Part shown: positions 40,757-52,525 of the stretch, one piece after another
Numbering within the stretch: position 1 is the first letter of the stretch
How the letters are laid out: every line of letters begins with the position of its first letter
NCBI GenBank assembly: GCA_036873755.1
Contig: JAVTVY010033782.1
Span: 1 to 64,000, forward strand
Direction: 5' to 3'
DNA length: 64,000 nt
Source of the DNA: Hanleya hanleyi
Taxonomy: Eukaryota > Mollusca > Polyplacophora > Lepidopleurida > Hanleyidae
Position numbers and translations under genes: made by a program
Notes under the pieces: model-generated
The model's database searches: none
The model's input: only the letters and a program-made list of their open reading frames with translations
Told to the model about the DNA's origin: nothing

Positions 40757-43080
40757 GAAGTGGCGTATACCAGTTAAAAGCAACATAAAAATGTTGTGGA
40801 AAACGATGTGGGGGTACTGACAAGAAATCATATGACCTTCGATGCCAACATTCTTGGTGCATATCGGAAAACATCACAAGAACCAAACATGATCCCTGTA
40901 ATGATTTGTATCTCAGCCACGCCATGTACATATGTGTTTACAATTCATTATGTAATCTCTTACAACCGACACGGCCTGAGGAATAAACTGATTGATTGAT
41001 TGCAGGTGGTCATGTGGACAAATTGATTGACATGTCCGCACGGTCCCCAGCGCCGCCATCAGCGGTATTAGATACGAATATTCAAGAGCAATGATGCATT
41101 AACCCCGCCAATTAGTCTGATTGAATATGATGTACCGTTAGATAGAAGAAATGGCCCAAAAATGGAAAATATTATTAGAATGCAAGTTCTTATTCAAAAT
41201 ACAAATCTGTGAGATCTGACGTCGACCACGCGCTTCATTCCATGATGTTAACCAGTCACAAACGACACTCACACGGTTTCGTACAGAGGGCAAGCCCCGG
41301 GAACGTGCACTAGCAGAATCTCACAATAGACAGATAACAATGAAATGCAACATGAAAATATTTTGGAAAAAGATGTCGGCATACTGACGAAAAGTCATAT
41401 GGCCTTACAGGCCAATATTTTGAGCGCATATCTAAAACAAATCACAAGAACTAAAAATGATTTGTATCTCAACCACACTTTTATCGGTTCATGTGGACAT
41501 CTTAAGTGACATGGCCACATAGCGCCTAGCGCTGGCGTGAGCGGTATTAAATACAAATATTCAAGAGCAATAATGTAATAACCCTACAAACTTAACTGAT
41601 GGAATATGATGTACCGTTAGATAGGCGGAACGGCCAAAACGGGGAAAACACATTAGTAGAATGCAAGATCTTATTCAAGTCTGTAAGGCCCAACGCCGAC
41701 CAAGAGTCGAAGATTGGAGGAAAGTTAAGCAACGTTGAGCTCGGCCAACACTTGGAAGGGTGTCCGGTTGCAAATTTGTTATGAAAATTTTGAGACAATA
41801 GTTTCAATTTCAGCATTAATTCAATAAACTCTATACAAGGACGTTAACAATTTGTCAAAAGTAACACTCAAACAATATGCATCATACATACACAATCAGA
41901 GATACATGTATGGTGGCCGACAGCTGCCACTAGAATTTTTCTGTAAATTGATTAGTTTTCGAATCTATTTTCCTCATCTCGTGTGAGTTTTTATTTTTTC
42001 CTTTTTAAATTTTTATTTTATTATAATTTTTTTCGTTTTACTTTTTTTTTTTCGTTTTACTTTATTTTGAATTAATTTGCTTTTTTCGCACAACAAAACA
42101 TTTTACATGTTCGAGAACTGCCAAGCTGACAGCTGCCAATTTCCCAGCATGCTTCATGGCTCGAATTATCTACCTTGTTTGGTTATCTGTGTCAGAGGCG
42201 CTAAACTTGTTACAAGACTAGAAACAAATGTGCGATGCAGTGAGAGAGAGATGCAGATCTGGAAAAGCAGTTGCAAACATATGTGTTGCAAATTTCTGTA
42301 TCAGAGGCGCTCAACTTCAAAAATGTCAGGCACAGAAGCCTGGAAGAAACTGACAGCAAAAGTTAAAGCAAAACGACTGAAGAAGGGTGAAGGTGATAAC
42401 ATTCCTCGTAAAATAAAGGGAGAAGAAATGACCGTTCAACGCCTGTCATGCTCTGTATCTGAGAAGGCCCAGAAATATACCAGAATCGGACCCAGATAAT
42501 TCGTACCGTTTTAATAGCAGCAGCGAAGGCGAACTGTCATGAATGGAGAACATCAAGAGTGCATGCGAACATCATCAGTTTTGCAAGAGTTGGGGATATG
42601 GCATGCGACATCCTTGCAGGAGAACAGAGACCTTCGTGTGAAAGTGTGGGACAAATTCCCGATATTAAATTGATTCATATTCGCTTTATTCCAAGGGGTT
42701 CGTCGTCTGATACTTTAACAGAGAATAAAGATTTGGAATTGGATGCAGGCCAATATTTTGAGCGCATATCTAAAAAAAATCACAAGAACTAAAAATGATT
42801 TGTATCTCAACCACACTTTTATTTTATCTGTTCATGTGGACATCTTAAATGACATGGTCACATAGCCCCTAGCACTGACGTGAGCGGTATTAGATACAAA
42901 TATTCAAGAGCAATGATATAATAGCCCTATCAATTTAACTGATGGAATATGATGTACCGTTAGATAGGAGGAACGGTCCAAACGGGGAAAACATTACTGG
43001 AATGCATGTTCTTATTCAAGTCTGTGAGACCCGACGCTGATCAAGCGCTTCGTTCTACACCACATTCTCCAGTGTCAAAG
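40757..43080. repeat. Triplicated ~350-500 bp repeat inside element X
   Basis: Copies at about 40757-41260, 41325-41710 and 42738-43080, all in the same direction. Landmarks are 'cacaagaacyaaaaatg', 'gtgagcggtattagatac', 'atattcaagagcaatgat' and 'gaatatgatgtaccgttag'. The second copy has an open peptide (EMQHENILEKDVGILTKSHM), so the unit was once coding. Confidence 0.75.
42077..42499 (+). CDS. Unidentified ORF with lysine-rich C-terminus
   Basis: 140 codons. The second half, from an internal ATG at 42324, is MSGTEAWKKLTAKVKAKRLK followed by EEMTVQRLSCSVSEKAQKYT and looks like a charged nuclear-type protein. A second frame (42559-42792) contains GQIPDIKLIHIRFIPRGSSS. Together they may be one frameshifted gene inside the triplicated region. 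Not recognised. Confidence 0.3.
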   Translation: MLFSHNKTFYMFENCQADSCQFPSMLHGSNYLPCLVICVRGAKLVTRLETNVRCSEREMQIWKSSCKHMCCKFLYQRRSTSKMSGTEAWKKLTAKVKAKRLKKGEGDNIPRKIKGEEMTVQRLSCSVSEKAQKYTRIGPR

Positions 43081-43139
43081 CACTCTATCACAAGAGTCGA
43101 GGATGGGAGGAATGCATCATACAAGCAAATAAGCGAATA

Positions 43140-43470
43140 GTTGCAAAACAAGATACGTTTACTCTTCACAAAAGCGTAGGAATAAATTCCTCCGCAACAG
43201 AGTACTATCTAGAGGACTGGACTACGTTTTGCAGGCTGATTTAGTAGACCTGGGGCCATTGGCTTGTAAAGACAAAAACAAGAGACACATATTTAAATGT
43301 ATCGTTGTTTTCTCAAAATACGCTTAGGCTAAAAAAAGAAAGAAAAAAAAATGGCGAAAATATTATCAAAACATTCAATTCTATATTAAGGAAGGACGCA
43401 ATCGACAACGGAACAGAAGCATACGGTCGCAAATTTGAAAAGTTTGTGAACAGATACAAGTAGGCTTAGT
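43140..43470 (+). pseudogene. F54H12.3-type integrase remnant, element X copy 1
   Basis: Plus frame: NKFLRNRVLSRGLDYVLQAD followed by LVDLGPLACKDKN and IFKCIVVFSKYA, then stops and an A-rich stretch. QADLVDL holds the first catalytic Asp. In the second block the Asp expected before VFSKYA is Val. The later catalytic residues are not seen in this copy. Compare 11700-11860 (Maverick B) and 62150-62640 (X copy 2). Confidence 0.6.
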
Positions 43471-44337
43471 ATGAACATACTAAGAGATAGTGAGAATTAA
43501 ATTAACAAACTCTATACGAGGACGTTAAAAATCTGTCAAACATCCCATTAGTGAAACTCGCTCAAAAATAAATACTACACATACACAACCAGAGATACAC
43601 TAAGCTAGATCCACTTACACTAAAACTCTTGCACGACATTCTTTTTTCCCTTTGAAAGCACCCACCATGTTTGCGAGTTGAATATAAGCTCAAGTACAGC
43701 ATTCAGCGTATACCTGAATTGGTTCCTATGGATTTCGATAATCTTTGCCCATCACTGCCGACAGTGAGTGAAATTCTGGTCAACTTTGAAGGCACGATAA
43801 ATGAGTATCTATCACAGCTGAAGATTTCTCGACGATCGCACAACACTCTAAACACATATTTTAGAGTAATTTGAATGTGTACTGAACAAATCCTGTTATA
43901 TATGTTTATGTTTTCCAATGCTTGCCTCAATGACGGTCGTCTGAACAGAACACTTGATGCATCAGAGCAATGGGATAGAAAACTTCCAACAATACGTGTG
44001 AATTAGGACAATCGTGTTGAAATCGCTCTGTTTTATATACTTCACGAACACAAATGCCGTGTGGTAATGTAGGTGGCTAGCCAATGAGAGAACAAAGAAT
44101 AACCTGTCTGTTCACTGACCCTTTGACTTCAGCTGATCAGTTACTGGGTTGTATAATTTCACTTTTCCATATCTTTCAGCTCACGAGACGATTTTAAAGT
44201 GACAACAGACATAATTTTATACATTTATACTATATATTCCAAATTCTCAAAGAAGATGTCATTATGTTTGAATAGTGAAAAACTATAGTACATAGGTATA
44301 AAATTGTCAGTTATCACCCGTTCAAAATAATCTCGTG

Positions 44338-44590
44338 AGGGGCCCTCGGTGGCCGAGCGGTCTAAGGCGCTTCGCTGGTGACCGCTAGCCTCACACCGCT
44401 GAACCGGCACGGGTTCGAGCCCAGTTGGTCCATGTGTGAAAGTTTGTCAGTTACTTGCCGAAGGGCGGTGGTTCTCTCCGGGTACTCCAGCTTCCTCCAC
44501 CAACCAAGCTGACTGTCACTATATGAGTGAAACCTAACTTGAGTGTGACATTAAGCCAAATTCCCTCCCCTAGTCTCGTGAGTTAAAACA
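44338..44590 (+). repeat. tRNA-derived SINE with conserved central domain
   Basis: A box 'tggccgagcggtc' (44350) and B box 'gggttcgagccc' (44411) come from a Ser/Leu-type tRNA. They are followed by 'gggcggtggttctctccgg' and 'gtactccagcttcctccacc', the central block shared by many invertebrate SINEs. Its absence from the copy 1 duplicon dates the insertion after the duplication. Confidence 0.8.
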
Positions 44591-44999
44591 ATAGGGGAGA
44601 GTGAAAATATAGAACCCAGCGGCTGATCAGCTGAAGTCAAAGTTTCAGTGCAGGGCCTTCTTCGCTCTCTCAATAATGCGCTACTGAACGATTTGTGAAA
44701 CTGACAACGAATAACTCGCCCATATAACAAGTGTTGATGAACATAAAGCGAAAAGTGGGCATAATTTCGAATTCAGTCATAAATTTAATGCTTCAGAGCG
44801 TTTGCGTTTGGACTGATATTTGTACGGCTTATGTGCCATCACTTTTATTTAGCAAGGCATTCGTCAGTGCGCATCTAAACTGTTGCACAATTACCGGTAC
44901 TTCTGAATCAACAATCTTCTTCGCAAATTCAAAATACATGCAAACTGATATGAGGTCAAGTCCCAGTTTCAATCTTAGTCCCCAAAACGCCAGAGGTGT

Positions 45000-47524
45000 T
45001 TATACTGGAACAGTACTGCTGTGCCCTGTAAATCCACTACACGCTTCGCATATTTCAATATGCTTGTATATGGAAAGCATGCTGACGACCAACTTCAGTG
45101 ACGTGCTGGATTCATTCAAAACTGTTACCGAATTCATAGGTATTTCGATACAATTCTCAGCTAAAAATGTGCGAAGAAACACGGTGCCGTTGCTAATGCA
45201 TTCGGTATTCCCACCGATCAAGCTGAAAAGAGAACTCCTCTTACAAGAGTACAGGATTTGTTTCCCGGACAATGCGATGGAGTCCGATAGTCCACCTGGA
45301 TAAGTCGCAAATTTATGGTAATTGTATCAGTATTTTCTCCTGTAAGTTTAGCTGAGACAAAAAGGTAACCGGCACAGAAAAAACCCCTGCATGTAGGGCG
45401 GTTAATTTGTTTCCGCGGAGTGACAATTTATGAAGCTTCCAGATGGACATGTGGTTAAACAATATGAACGTCTCCATTCCGTTACAGCTCAAATCTATAA
45501 TTTTCGAGATGAAATCATGGCGACAGTGTTTCTATAACATATGTCGAATGTGGTGGCTGGACAGGTAAAGAGAGGGTATTATGTAGAAGTCATTGATGAA
45601 CAAGTCACAGGAAGGCAGTGCGTAAATATTGTTATAACTCACGTCTAACCGCACTTCAGCTTTCATATTATTCCGGTGGACTTTGATGTCGAGCTTTTTC
45701 AAACCCGTTATGCTGTTGTTACGAGAACTTAAATGTATTCGAAGACACAGAATCTCCAGCTTCTTTATTTCTGCCTCTAAAACTATCGCTGGTAGAGCTG
45801 AAAACCTATTGTTCGATATATATAAATCTTTCGTTGATATTTGTTCGGTTACTCTGAATACAACTGGTGGTAAAGCTGAAAGATCGTTGGAATAAAAATA
45901 TAATCCCGAAACAGCGTTTGGGCTAATTACCGAGAAAATGGCGTTATTTGCAAAATCAGCAGCCTTGATTCGGATATTGGACATATCGACTGTCTATAAT
46001 TTGTTATAACGGAGATAAAATTTCAGATTAAACGATGTGTCCGCTTGGAAATTCGGAGAACCTGAAGAGAACTTCACAATGCAGCGTTTAACCAGTTTGT
46101 TTTGTTCGATTTGTTACTTTTGTTTTGTTACTTTTGTTTTGTTCGATTTGTTTTATTTTAAAAATGTTATGAAATGCTCGGTCACGTAGAAATGACAGGT
46201 TAGCCGGTTGCGAAGGATGAGATTCTTCTTTTTGAAACTCTTATCATCCGGCTGAGATATATGGTTACACTCCAGGTTTACAGACGTTAGATGTACATCA
46301 GGGTGGAGGACTGGGTTCACAATGGAGATGTTGTTGTAGCTCACGTCTAGGTACTGTAGATAAGCCATGCTGATTGGAGCTGATTATGGTGGTGAAGCAG
46401 TTCCATTTCATGATGTTTCTTCTTAACTCGATATATGAGATGAGGAAATTCCAAGCCGTATGTGTTAACCGGTTTGTAGCTAGATTTAGGAAATGGAGAC
46501 CAGTTTGTTTTGGGGGAAACGTTGGTGGAATGAAATATTTCAACCCGCTGTTTCGAATTTTTAATTCCTGCAATGGTTATCTAAGCAATCGATCAGTGGC
46601 TCAACGTGGCTTAATCTACACTTTTCAATTGCAATATTCTTTACCACTATTAGGCCGTCGAAATTACAGATGCGGAAATCTCGTCTGTCGCGGAATACAA
46701 AAATGGTCACATACAAATGGGTCAACGTGTTGTTCAAACCAGTTAATACAGCACAGTGTACACAGACGTAAGTCTGATATATTAGCACGGGCGAAAGCTT
46801 CGGATGGTAGACTTAAATTCTTACTTCCTCTGAGATTTAGAAACTTCGACGTTACTTGTATTTCACGAGAAAATAGTTCATCATACGGGCACGGCACGAC
46901 CGGTACAATTACAAGCGTCTGGTCCGTCATTCATAATTCAGCCGTCGTCCATTAGAGAATATCCGCGTCCATAATACAAAGACCTATTCCATATTCCACA
47001 TAACAGTATTAGCACCAAATTCAAAAAGACAATCGACATAGTATACATAAACATAGGCTTGTTTCCTGCAAGAGAGAGGCGGTCAACAGTTTCCAATGAT
47101 GCCGACAAGACATCATGATGTTCCAAAAATATCAAATCCGTATCGCTGATCAGTATTCTTAATCCATAATATTCGTTGTAAAGTCGTCATCTAAAGAATG
47201 ATGTATCTCAGTCACGCTTTGATTGTTACTGTTCATATGAGTACCATGAGGATCTTGAAGTACATGGGTTCATACGGCCCCTAGCCCCGGGTTAAGCGGA
47301 ATTAGACACAAGTTACGAAACGTAACGCCATAGATCTTGCACGCTACGCTCGTATATTGCTATCAGCATGCGATATGTATCGCCAATTTGAGAAACTTTG
47401 AGTGGAGGCGCTTGGTGGTGTAGCCCTGTTTTATAAGTTTCTGCAACAATGCAACCAGACATAGCAGGACAACATGAACCATTGCAGCTGTGTAAACGAA
47501 GTTTAAATTACCTTTTCACTGCAT
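45000..47524 (-). pseudogene. LRR pseudogene, broken copy of the 28123-30228 gene
   Basis: The start at 47524 is followed by a stop at codon 3 (TTC to TGA). A mobile element (46908-47452) lies inside the signal-peptide region. The LRR region is spread over several frames (45532-45984, 46153-46368, 46298-46573, 46561-46788, 46664-46930). A central portion near 46080-46150 is replaced by 'ttttgttacttttg' repeats. The LRR C-terminal cap survives in part (SLIGGNTECISNGTVFL). It is clearly dead; it shows that this LRR type has been duplicating in the region. Confidence 0.85.
46908..47452 (-). mobile_element. Penelope-type element, 5'-truncated, inside the LRR pseudogene
   Basis: 545 bp from 'ttacaagcgtctggtccgtc' to 'tataagtttctgcaacaatg'. 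The intact LRR gene has no such sequence at this place. 'acaat' flanks both sides and may be the target duplication. It contains only the last codons of the reverse transcriptase and the 3' region. Confidence 0.8.
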
Positions 47525-48350
47525 TGTTGAAGTCGACTCTTGTTGGATTTTCAGCTGGATACTCTACTGAACTCTCCTGATATTATTTCATCAATATGAT
47601 CGATGGTAATTTAAAACTTGGATAAGATAGTTTAGCGTTAGCAATGTTTCTGAATTTGTTAAACTATGTACGTTCGGAAATGGAATATAAACTTGATGTG
47701 AAGCATGGCTGCTGTCGACTCCCTATAACTGTTGAGGTTCCCTTTAAATCTCTTGTCCCTTTGATCTTCAAGTTTATGTCTTATGAACGATTTTCGTGTC
47801 ATTTATTCTAATTAGGTACCAATAACTCTCGATTTTGCGGTTAATCTGACTGTTCCTCAAAGTTTTATGAACCAATTTCATGTGACATTTCTTTGTGATC
47901 AGTTGTAATACCGCGGGCAAAACCACAACTGATATTATGTTTTCTACTATGACTATCAGTATTTATGAGTTTTATAGAAAGAACAGTGCATCACGGGATA
48001 TATCTCAGTTTGATCGCATTTAGTTGGTCAATTCGAATTTTCAAAATGAGATCCGCCATTTCCATTTGCTTGTGGAGAAACTTGGGAGAACATCCAGCCA
48101 ATCATATTGTTTCTGCAAAGGTTCATTGGCGGAAGTGTTTCAGAGACGAAGCGAAAGTAAGGTTTGCTTTTTGGCAAACTGAACTTGCTACCGCTATAAA
48201 CTCCTCTTTCCTATCCACTGGATAGAATTAATAAATATATATGTTAATTCATAAATGTTATGAACCAAATTCATGCTAGATGCTTCATCGCTTTGATGCT
48301 TTGATCTCGTGAAAACGAGAAATTTTCAAGAAAGATATATTGTTTGTGGA

Positions 48351-49261
48351 TTTTATGCTCTGATAAATAATGCAGTTTCAGTCTCGAGACAACCGGTATT
48401 GCGAAGTGAATTCCGTTGTGAAAACACAAGGGGCTGTGGACCGGCCAAACAGATGTACCACCATTTGAAAGCGTTACCGGCCACGGTATTGTTAGGGTCA
48501 ACCAGTACTTCGATCCCTGAGAGAAAGACCCAGTTGATTAGCAATGTGCATTTTAACAAAGACTCGATAAAGAATAAAGAAATAAGCTGTTTTTAAATTT
48601 TAATTCATGGCAATATTTTATTCATCTCAATTCCACCTTTTTCCGGATTGACACACGAGGGTAAACCTCAATATTACCGTAGAATTCAATATACTTCACA
48701 ACTATGCATAGCCAGAGACAAGAAGCTATCGTAAATATATGGCAACACCTTTGCTATTATCGATGGAACAGCTTCTCATCATATCAAATGAGACAACACG
48801 AGCTCGGTTGACTCGGGTGGGACAACTGACTGTGTAGGCTGGTGACGTAATGACTTGTCCCTATACAAGCTGAACGTAGATTTCCTCAATGTTTATATGT
48901 ACCCCAAGCTCTTGGTTTAAACAATATATTTATTCACAAAAGGTGAATTGGGATTGGCGAACAGGCTTAGCCTATCTCAACGCCTCTCCCAATATATATA
49001 TTACAGAGAATGATAGTTTGACGGACAGAAATAACACTAACATATTTACAAAACTGAGAATGGCGCATCACTGTTAATATAGCAACATTCAGACGAAAAG
49101 TATTAACGAATACGATAACATCATCATAGCTGACTCATTTAAATACAGTGTGTGATCGATCAATAATTTAATAATATTAATGACAGTTGGTAGTCAAGAA
49201 GGATTATCCATGCTCAGCGAAGACTTGGTGAGTTATGAAAATCGTCCAGATTTTAGTAAAA
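48351..49261. other. No gene recognised
   Basis: Short frames only, AT-rich; no repeat that I can place. Confidence 0.35.
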
Positions 49262-50770
49262 ATTTGTGAACTCGTTAAAAAATATCAGTATTTTCATGTA
49301 ATGACAATAATTTCTCCCCAAAAAGAAGTGTATGGCAGCTGATATTCGTTTCAATTAAGCCTTGAAGTAATTCTTCTCGCGCGTTTATGTAACGTGGACA
49401 GACTAGTAAGAAATGATTGTTGTACTCGCGGTTTGCACCGCATAAACATGAGGCATCATCTGATATGTGTCTTTCAAACATGTGCGATTTGAGAGAACTG
49501 CAGCCAAGCCTTAGATGAGCATGGATGATATGTGCGTCGCGCTGGCCGCAGTAGTAATAGTTCGGAATACATGGATCATTTAAGGAAAGTTGCTTACAGA
49601 AACTAAGGTATGATGGTGATTGTCGAACTGTTTGGTCAAGTTCATTCCAGAGTCGTATTACAGAAGGGAGAAAGGAGTTTGCATGGAGGACTGTTGTGGA
49701 AAAGGGCACAACAAAGTTATCAGCATTTCGTAAAGGGTATTCAGTTGAATCGGATATTCGTGGAGGAACAAGAACGGACAGATAATGTGGTATATCTCCA
49801 TGTAACATTTTTTATTATACATTTGATTATATAATCCAATGAAAACCGTTTATTTATACCACGTGTCGGTCCAGTACCAAGAACCGTATTGGATCCGCGA
49901 GCAAGTATTATTGGACTCGTCAGTAAGTGTTATTGGACTCGTCAAGGCTGCGTATTGGATTCTTTCAAAGGGGGGTAACTCAGGATTATATGTACGTGTC
50001 ACAGTGTCGTCACAGTGGCATCTGCTTCTGACAGTCGGTCAGACACTCAATACTATTTATTACGAATGTAAATATTTCGGAAAAACCCCCCAGAAAATGA
50101 AAAATCAAAGCATAATATATATCATCCATTTAAATGTATTCTTTAACTTGATTGTCATATTTCGAAAAAACGAATTAACAATCGAAGTATTTATGTGTGT
50201 AGTTTTTCATGTTATGCTTTGTAACTTTATCAGTAATAAACGAAAGTTTCTACTCTGTCATAGTTTTGTCTTTCGATGTATAATAAACAGGTCATTATAC
50301 AATGTTGAATCCAATATGGAGCTTTTATTGTACTCGTCTACGTTGAGTTGAAAGTTCGTCCAATACGGACTTCCAACCCAACGTAGACTCGTACAATAAA
50401 ACTCCATATTGGATTCAACATTGTATAATAACCTCATAGTAGAATAGGCGGAGTTTGTGACGTTGTCGTTCAGATAAGGGGACAAATCCGGTTTCCCGAT
50501 ATAGGAGACCGTGACTCGTTCCACGAGGACAACCAGTAATAGTTCTTAGGACATCGAGTTGTAAGTTTTCAAGTAAGACGCATTGTTCCTGGTTACAATT
50601 AGCCCAAACAACATCTGCATAGTCAAATAGAGGTAGAATATATGCGGAGTATAGTTTATGTAGGGCTTTACGAGATAGCCTGTATTTGAGACTGCGCAAA
50701 CAGTTGATCATAGGACAAATTTTCTTTGAGACGGATTGGATATGTGCAAGCTCTTAACCCGACCGTAATT
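49262..50770 (-). pseudogene. LINE (CR1/Jockey-like) reverse transcriptase C-terminal end, interrupted
   Basis: The right part (50415-50711) reads MINCLRSLKYRLSRKALHKL, YILPLFDYADVVWANCNQ and GTSHGLLYRETGFVPLSERQ, the thumb/connection region of non-LTR reverse transcriptases. The left part (49275-49808) reads MLHGDIPHYLSVLVPP, YPLRNADNFVVPFS, RLWNELDQTVRQSPS and CLCGANREYNNHFLLVCPRY, the C-terminal Cys/His block. A palindrome-ended repeat (49830-50432) is inserted between them, and a small indel in an A run lies just beyond the join. The catalytic domain is missing, as is usual for dead LINE copies. Confidence 0.85.
49830..50432. mobile_element. Palindrome-ended repeat inserted in the LINE
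   Basis: Starts 'ataatccaatgaaaaccg' and ends in a perfect hairpin of about 140 bp (50290-50432: 'tacaatgttgaatccaatat' against its complement). It shares its first 200 bp with a second copy at 50866-51309. 'ttataca'-like sequence borders both sides. Confidence 0.7.
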
Positions 50771-50865
50771 TGATTAATTTTCCGATCATGAATATCTCTG
50801 GTAGGTACCGCGAGTGTTTTCGTTCTGGGAGGAGTGTCACTGGTTCACCCCTACATAATTTAATA

Positions 50866-51309
50866 ATCCAATGAAAACCGTTCATTTGTACCACGAACCG
50901 TATTGAATCCGCGAGCAAGTGTTATTGGACTCGTCAGAAAGTGTTATTGGACTCATCAGGACTGCGTATTGGATTCTTTAAAAGGGGGGTAACTCAGGAT
51001 TATATGTACGTGCTACAGTGTCGTCACAGTGTCAGCTGCTTCGTACAGTCGGTCAGACACTAGTGACAGCGGTAGACAAGATGCTCGAAGAGAGCGTAAT
51101 CGACAGATTTGTACAAGATCAGACTCCAGTTAACACCCGTTAAAAACCCCCCGGAAAGTGATGTAAAAATATTTCTGAAGTTTGTCAGTAACAAACGAAA
51201 GTTTTAACTTTTTATGTGTAATAAACAGGTCGAACTTTTTATGTATAATAAACAGGTCCAATACGGACTTTCAACCCAACGTAGACTGGTACAATAAAAC
51301 TCCATATTA
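50866..51309 (+). mobile_element. Second copy of the palindrome family, with a Crypton-type coding piece
   Basis: Starts 'ataatccaatgaaaaccg' and ends 'aataaaactccatattat'. It has only one arm of the terminal hairpin seen in 49830-50432. It carries a coding stretch (51082-51205) that the other copy has largely lost. Confidence 0.6.
51082..51205 (+). pseudogene. Crypton-type (DUF3504-like) tyrosine recombinase, N-terminal scrap
   Basis: Reads MLEESVIDRFVQDQTPVNTR, a stop/frameshift in 'gttaaaaacccccc', then ESDVKIFLKFVSNKRKF. The pattern (I..F...Q...NTR.KT.SD...F..F) is that of the N-terminal, core-binding part of Crypton-related tyrosine recombinases. The catalytic domain is not present. Confidence 0.45.
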
Positions 51310-51930
51310 TCTTCCTTTATTTCATTATGTGGGATTTTCTTCTCGACGGTTTATTTCATGATATTTATCATGCGTCTAATCGTCGCGCACCGTGCAAAGC
51401 AAAAATCTTCGTGTCTTTCCATCCTCTATAGATAGGTTACCTCTGCGTGAAGAAGTCGGTGTGCCAAAGTCTTGAAACCTCATGAGAGCCTATCACCGCT
51501 GAATAATTAATCAATGTTAACTCTACAATCTCCACTGAATAAGAACGGTCTTTATTAAATAATTCAATCATTTAAAAAAGAGAATGTTACCATAAAATAC
51601 AAATATAATTGGTTCGAGACTGAAACTTCGTTGTCATCTCCCCGCAAACACATCCTCGCTATCCTAGATATAGCCCCTGGTACGCTTGGGCAATGTATCG
51701 CGATCAACGACAACACAGTGGTCAGCCAACCAGCAAAAGCAACATCCTGCACATATTGACCAATCAGATCATTTAAATACCGCGACCATGGTGACCGTGG
51801 CAACAGATTCGAAAACACCATGCAGATTGTGCGATATCCAGTGGCAGATGAACATGCACATTTTCAACAACCATGAACATTAATAAATATAAAGGAAACA
51901 AAGTTTAAAACAAAATCTGTTTGAAGAGAA

Positions 51931-52130
51931 AATAATATACAATTATGTGATTCCAATGAGGTGAATACGAAGTGTTATGGACCAGAGAAAACCAATATTC
52001 ACCGAGGCCGAAGGCCGAGGACCAGAGAAACCAATATTCACCGAGGCCGAAGGCCGAGGTGAATATTGGTTTTCTCTGGTCCATAACACATCGTATTTAC
52101 CGAATTGGAATCACATAATTGTTTTATTAT
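51931..52130. repeat. Palindrome centred on CCGAGGCCGAAGGCCGAGG
   Basis: The arms run from 'aattatgtgattccaat' (51941) to its complement (52104-52120). Inside, 'accaatattcaccgaggccg' is also directly doubled, so the left arm holds one unit more than the right. Confidence 0.85.
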
Positions 52131-52343
52131 ATGAAACAATCGAAATACGTTTGAATTTGCATTGGCTGGATGAAATATATATGGGGAAAGATGATTATTC
52201 TGAACTTTTTCATTAGATATATCTCCCCATCACGCATGTTGAAACGGAACGCCAGCCGCACAACGGGTGTTCGAAATGACGTCATTCGCGCGACCGGCTT
52301 CGGCAGTGACGTCAACAAAAGTTATAACATTCTGGCAGGTGAA

Positions 52344-52525
52344 TATTATACACTTATTAACTTGTGACGGAGTCAATATCATGAAACCTGGACCCAAGGT
52401 CAGACTTGGCCAAGCAGACCTGACCGAGGCCGCAGGCCGAGGTCAGGTCTGCTTGGCCAAGTCTGGCCAAGGGTCCAGGTTTCATGATATTGACTCCGAC
52501 ACAAGTTTATAAGTGTTTTATTATA
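52344..52525. repeat. Palindrome centred on CCGAGGCCGCAGGCCGAGG
   Basis: Arms of about 85 bp: 'cggagtcaatatcatgaaac' against 'gtttcatgatattgactccg', extending outward through 'cacttattaacttgtg' and 'acaagtttataagtg'. The centre is almost identical to the palindrome at 51931-52130, but the arms are unrelated. Confidence 0.9.

Larger units (their letters stand above)
33935..43500. mobile_element. Element X, copy 1, with nested insertions
   Basis: Homologous to 59.71-62.77 kb in the same orientation. Pieces: 33935-34425, then a 3.1 kb insertion, 37519-37998, a small Penelope insertion, 38343-39718, a larger Penelope insertion (39719-40645), then 40646-43500 with triplicated sequence and an integrase remnant. 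Coding scraps lie on both strands (minus on the left, plus on the right), and the right end has an F54H12.3-type integrase, so X is best explained as an old Polinton-like element. Confidence 0.6.
43860..48350. repeat. Segmental duplication, copy 2 (broken LRR gene)
   Basis: Partner of 26.8-31.0 kb. It additionally contains a SINE (44338-44590) and a Penelope-type insertion (46908-47452) that are absent from copy 1. Confidence 0.7.

Noticed and set aside
44731..45303. 190-codon plus ORF
   Set aside because: Antisense across the LRR pseudogene C-terminus and its 3' flank; no family match.
49839..50351. 170-codon plus ORF
   Set aside because: Lies in the palindrome-ended repeat; hydrophobic low-complexity translation without any family features.
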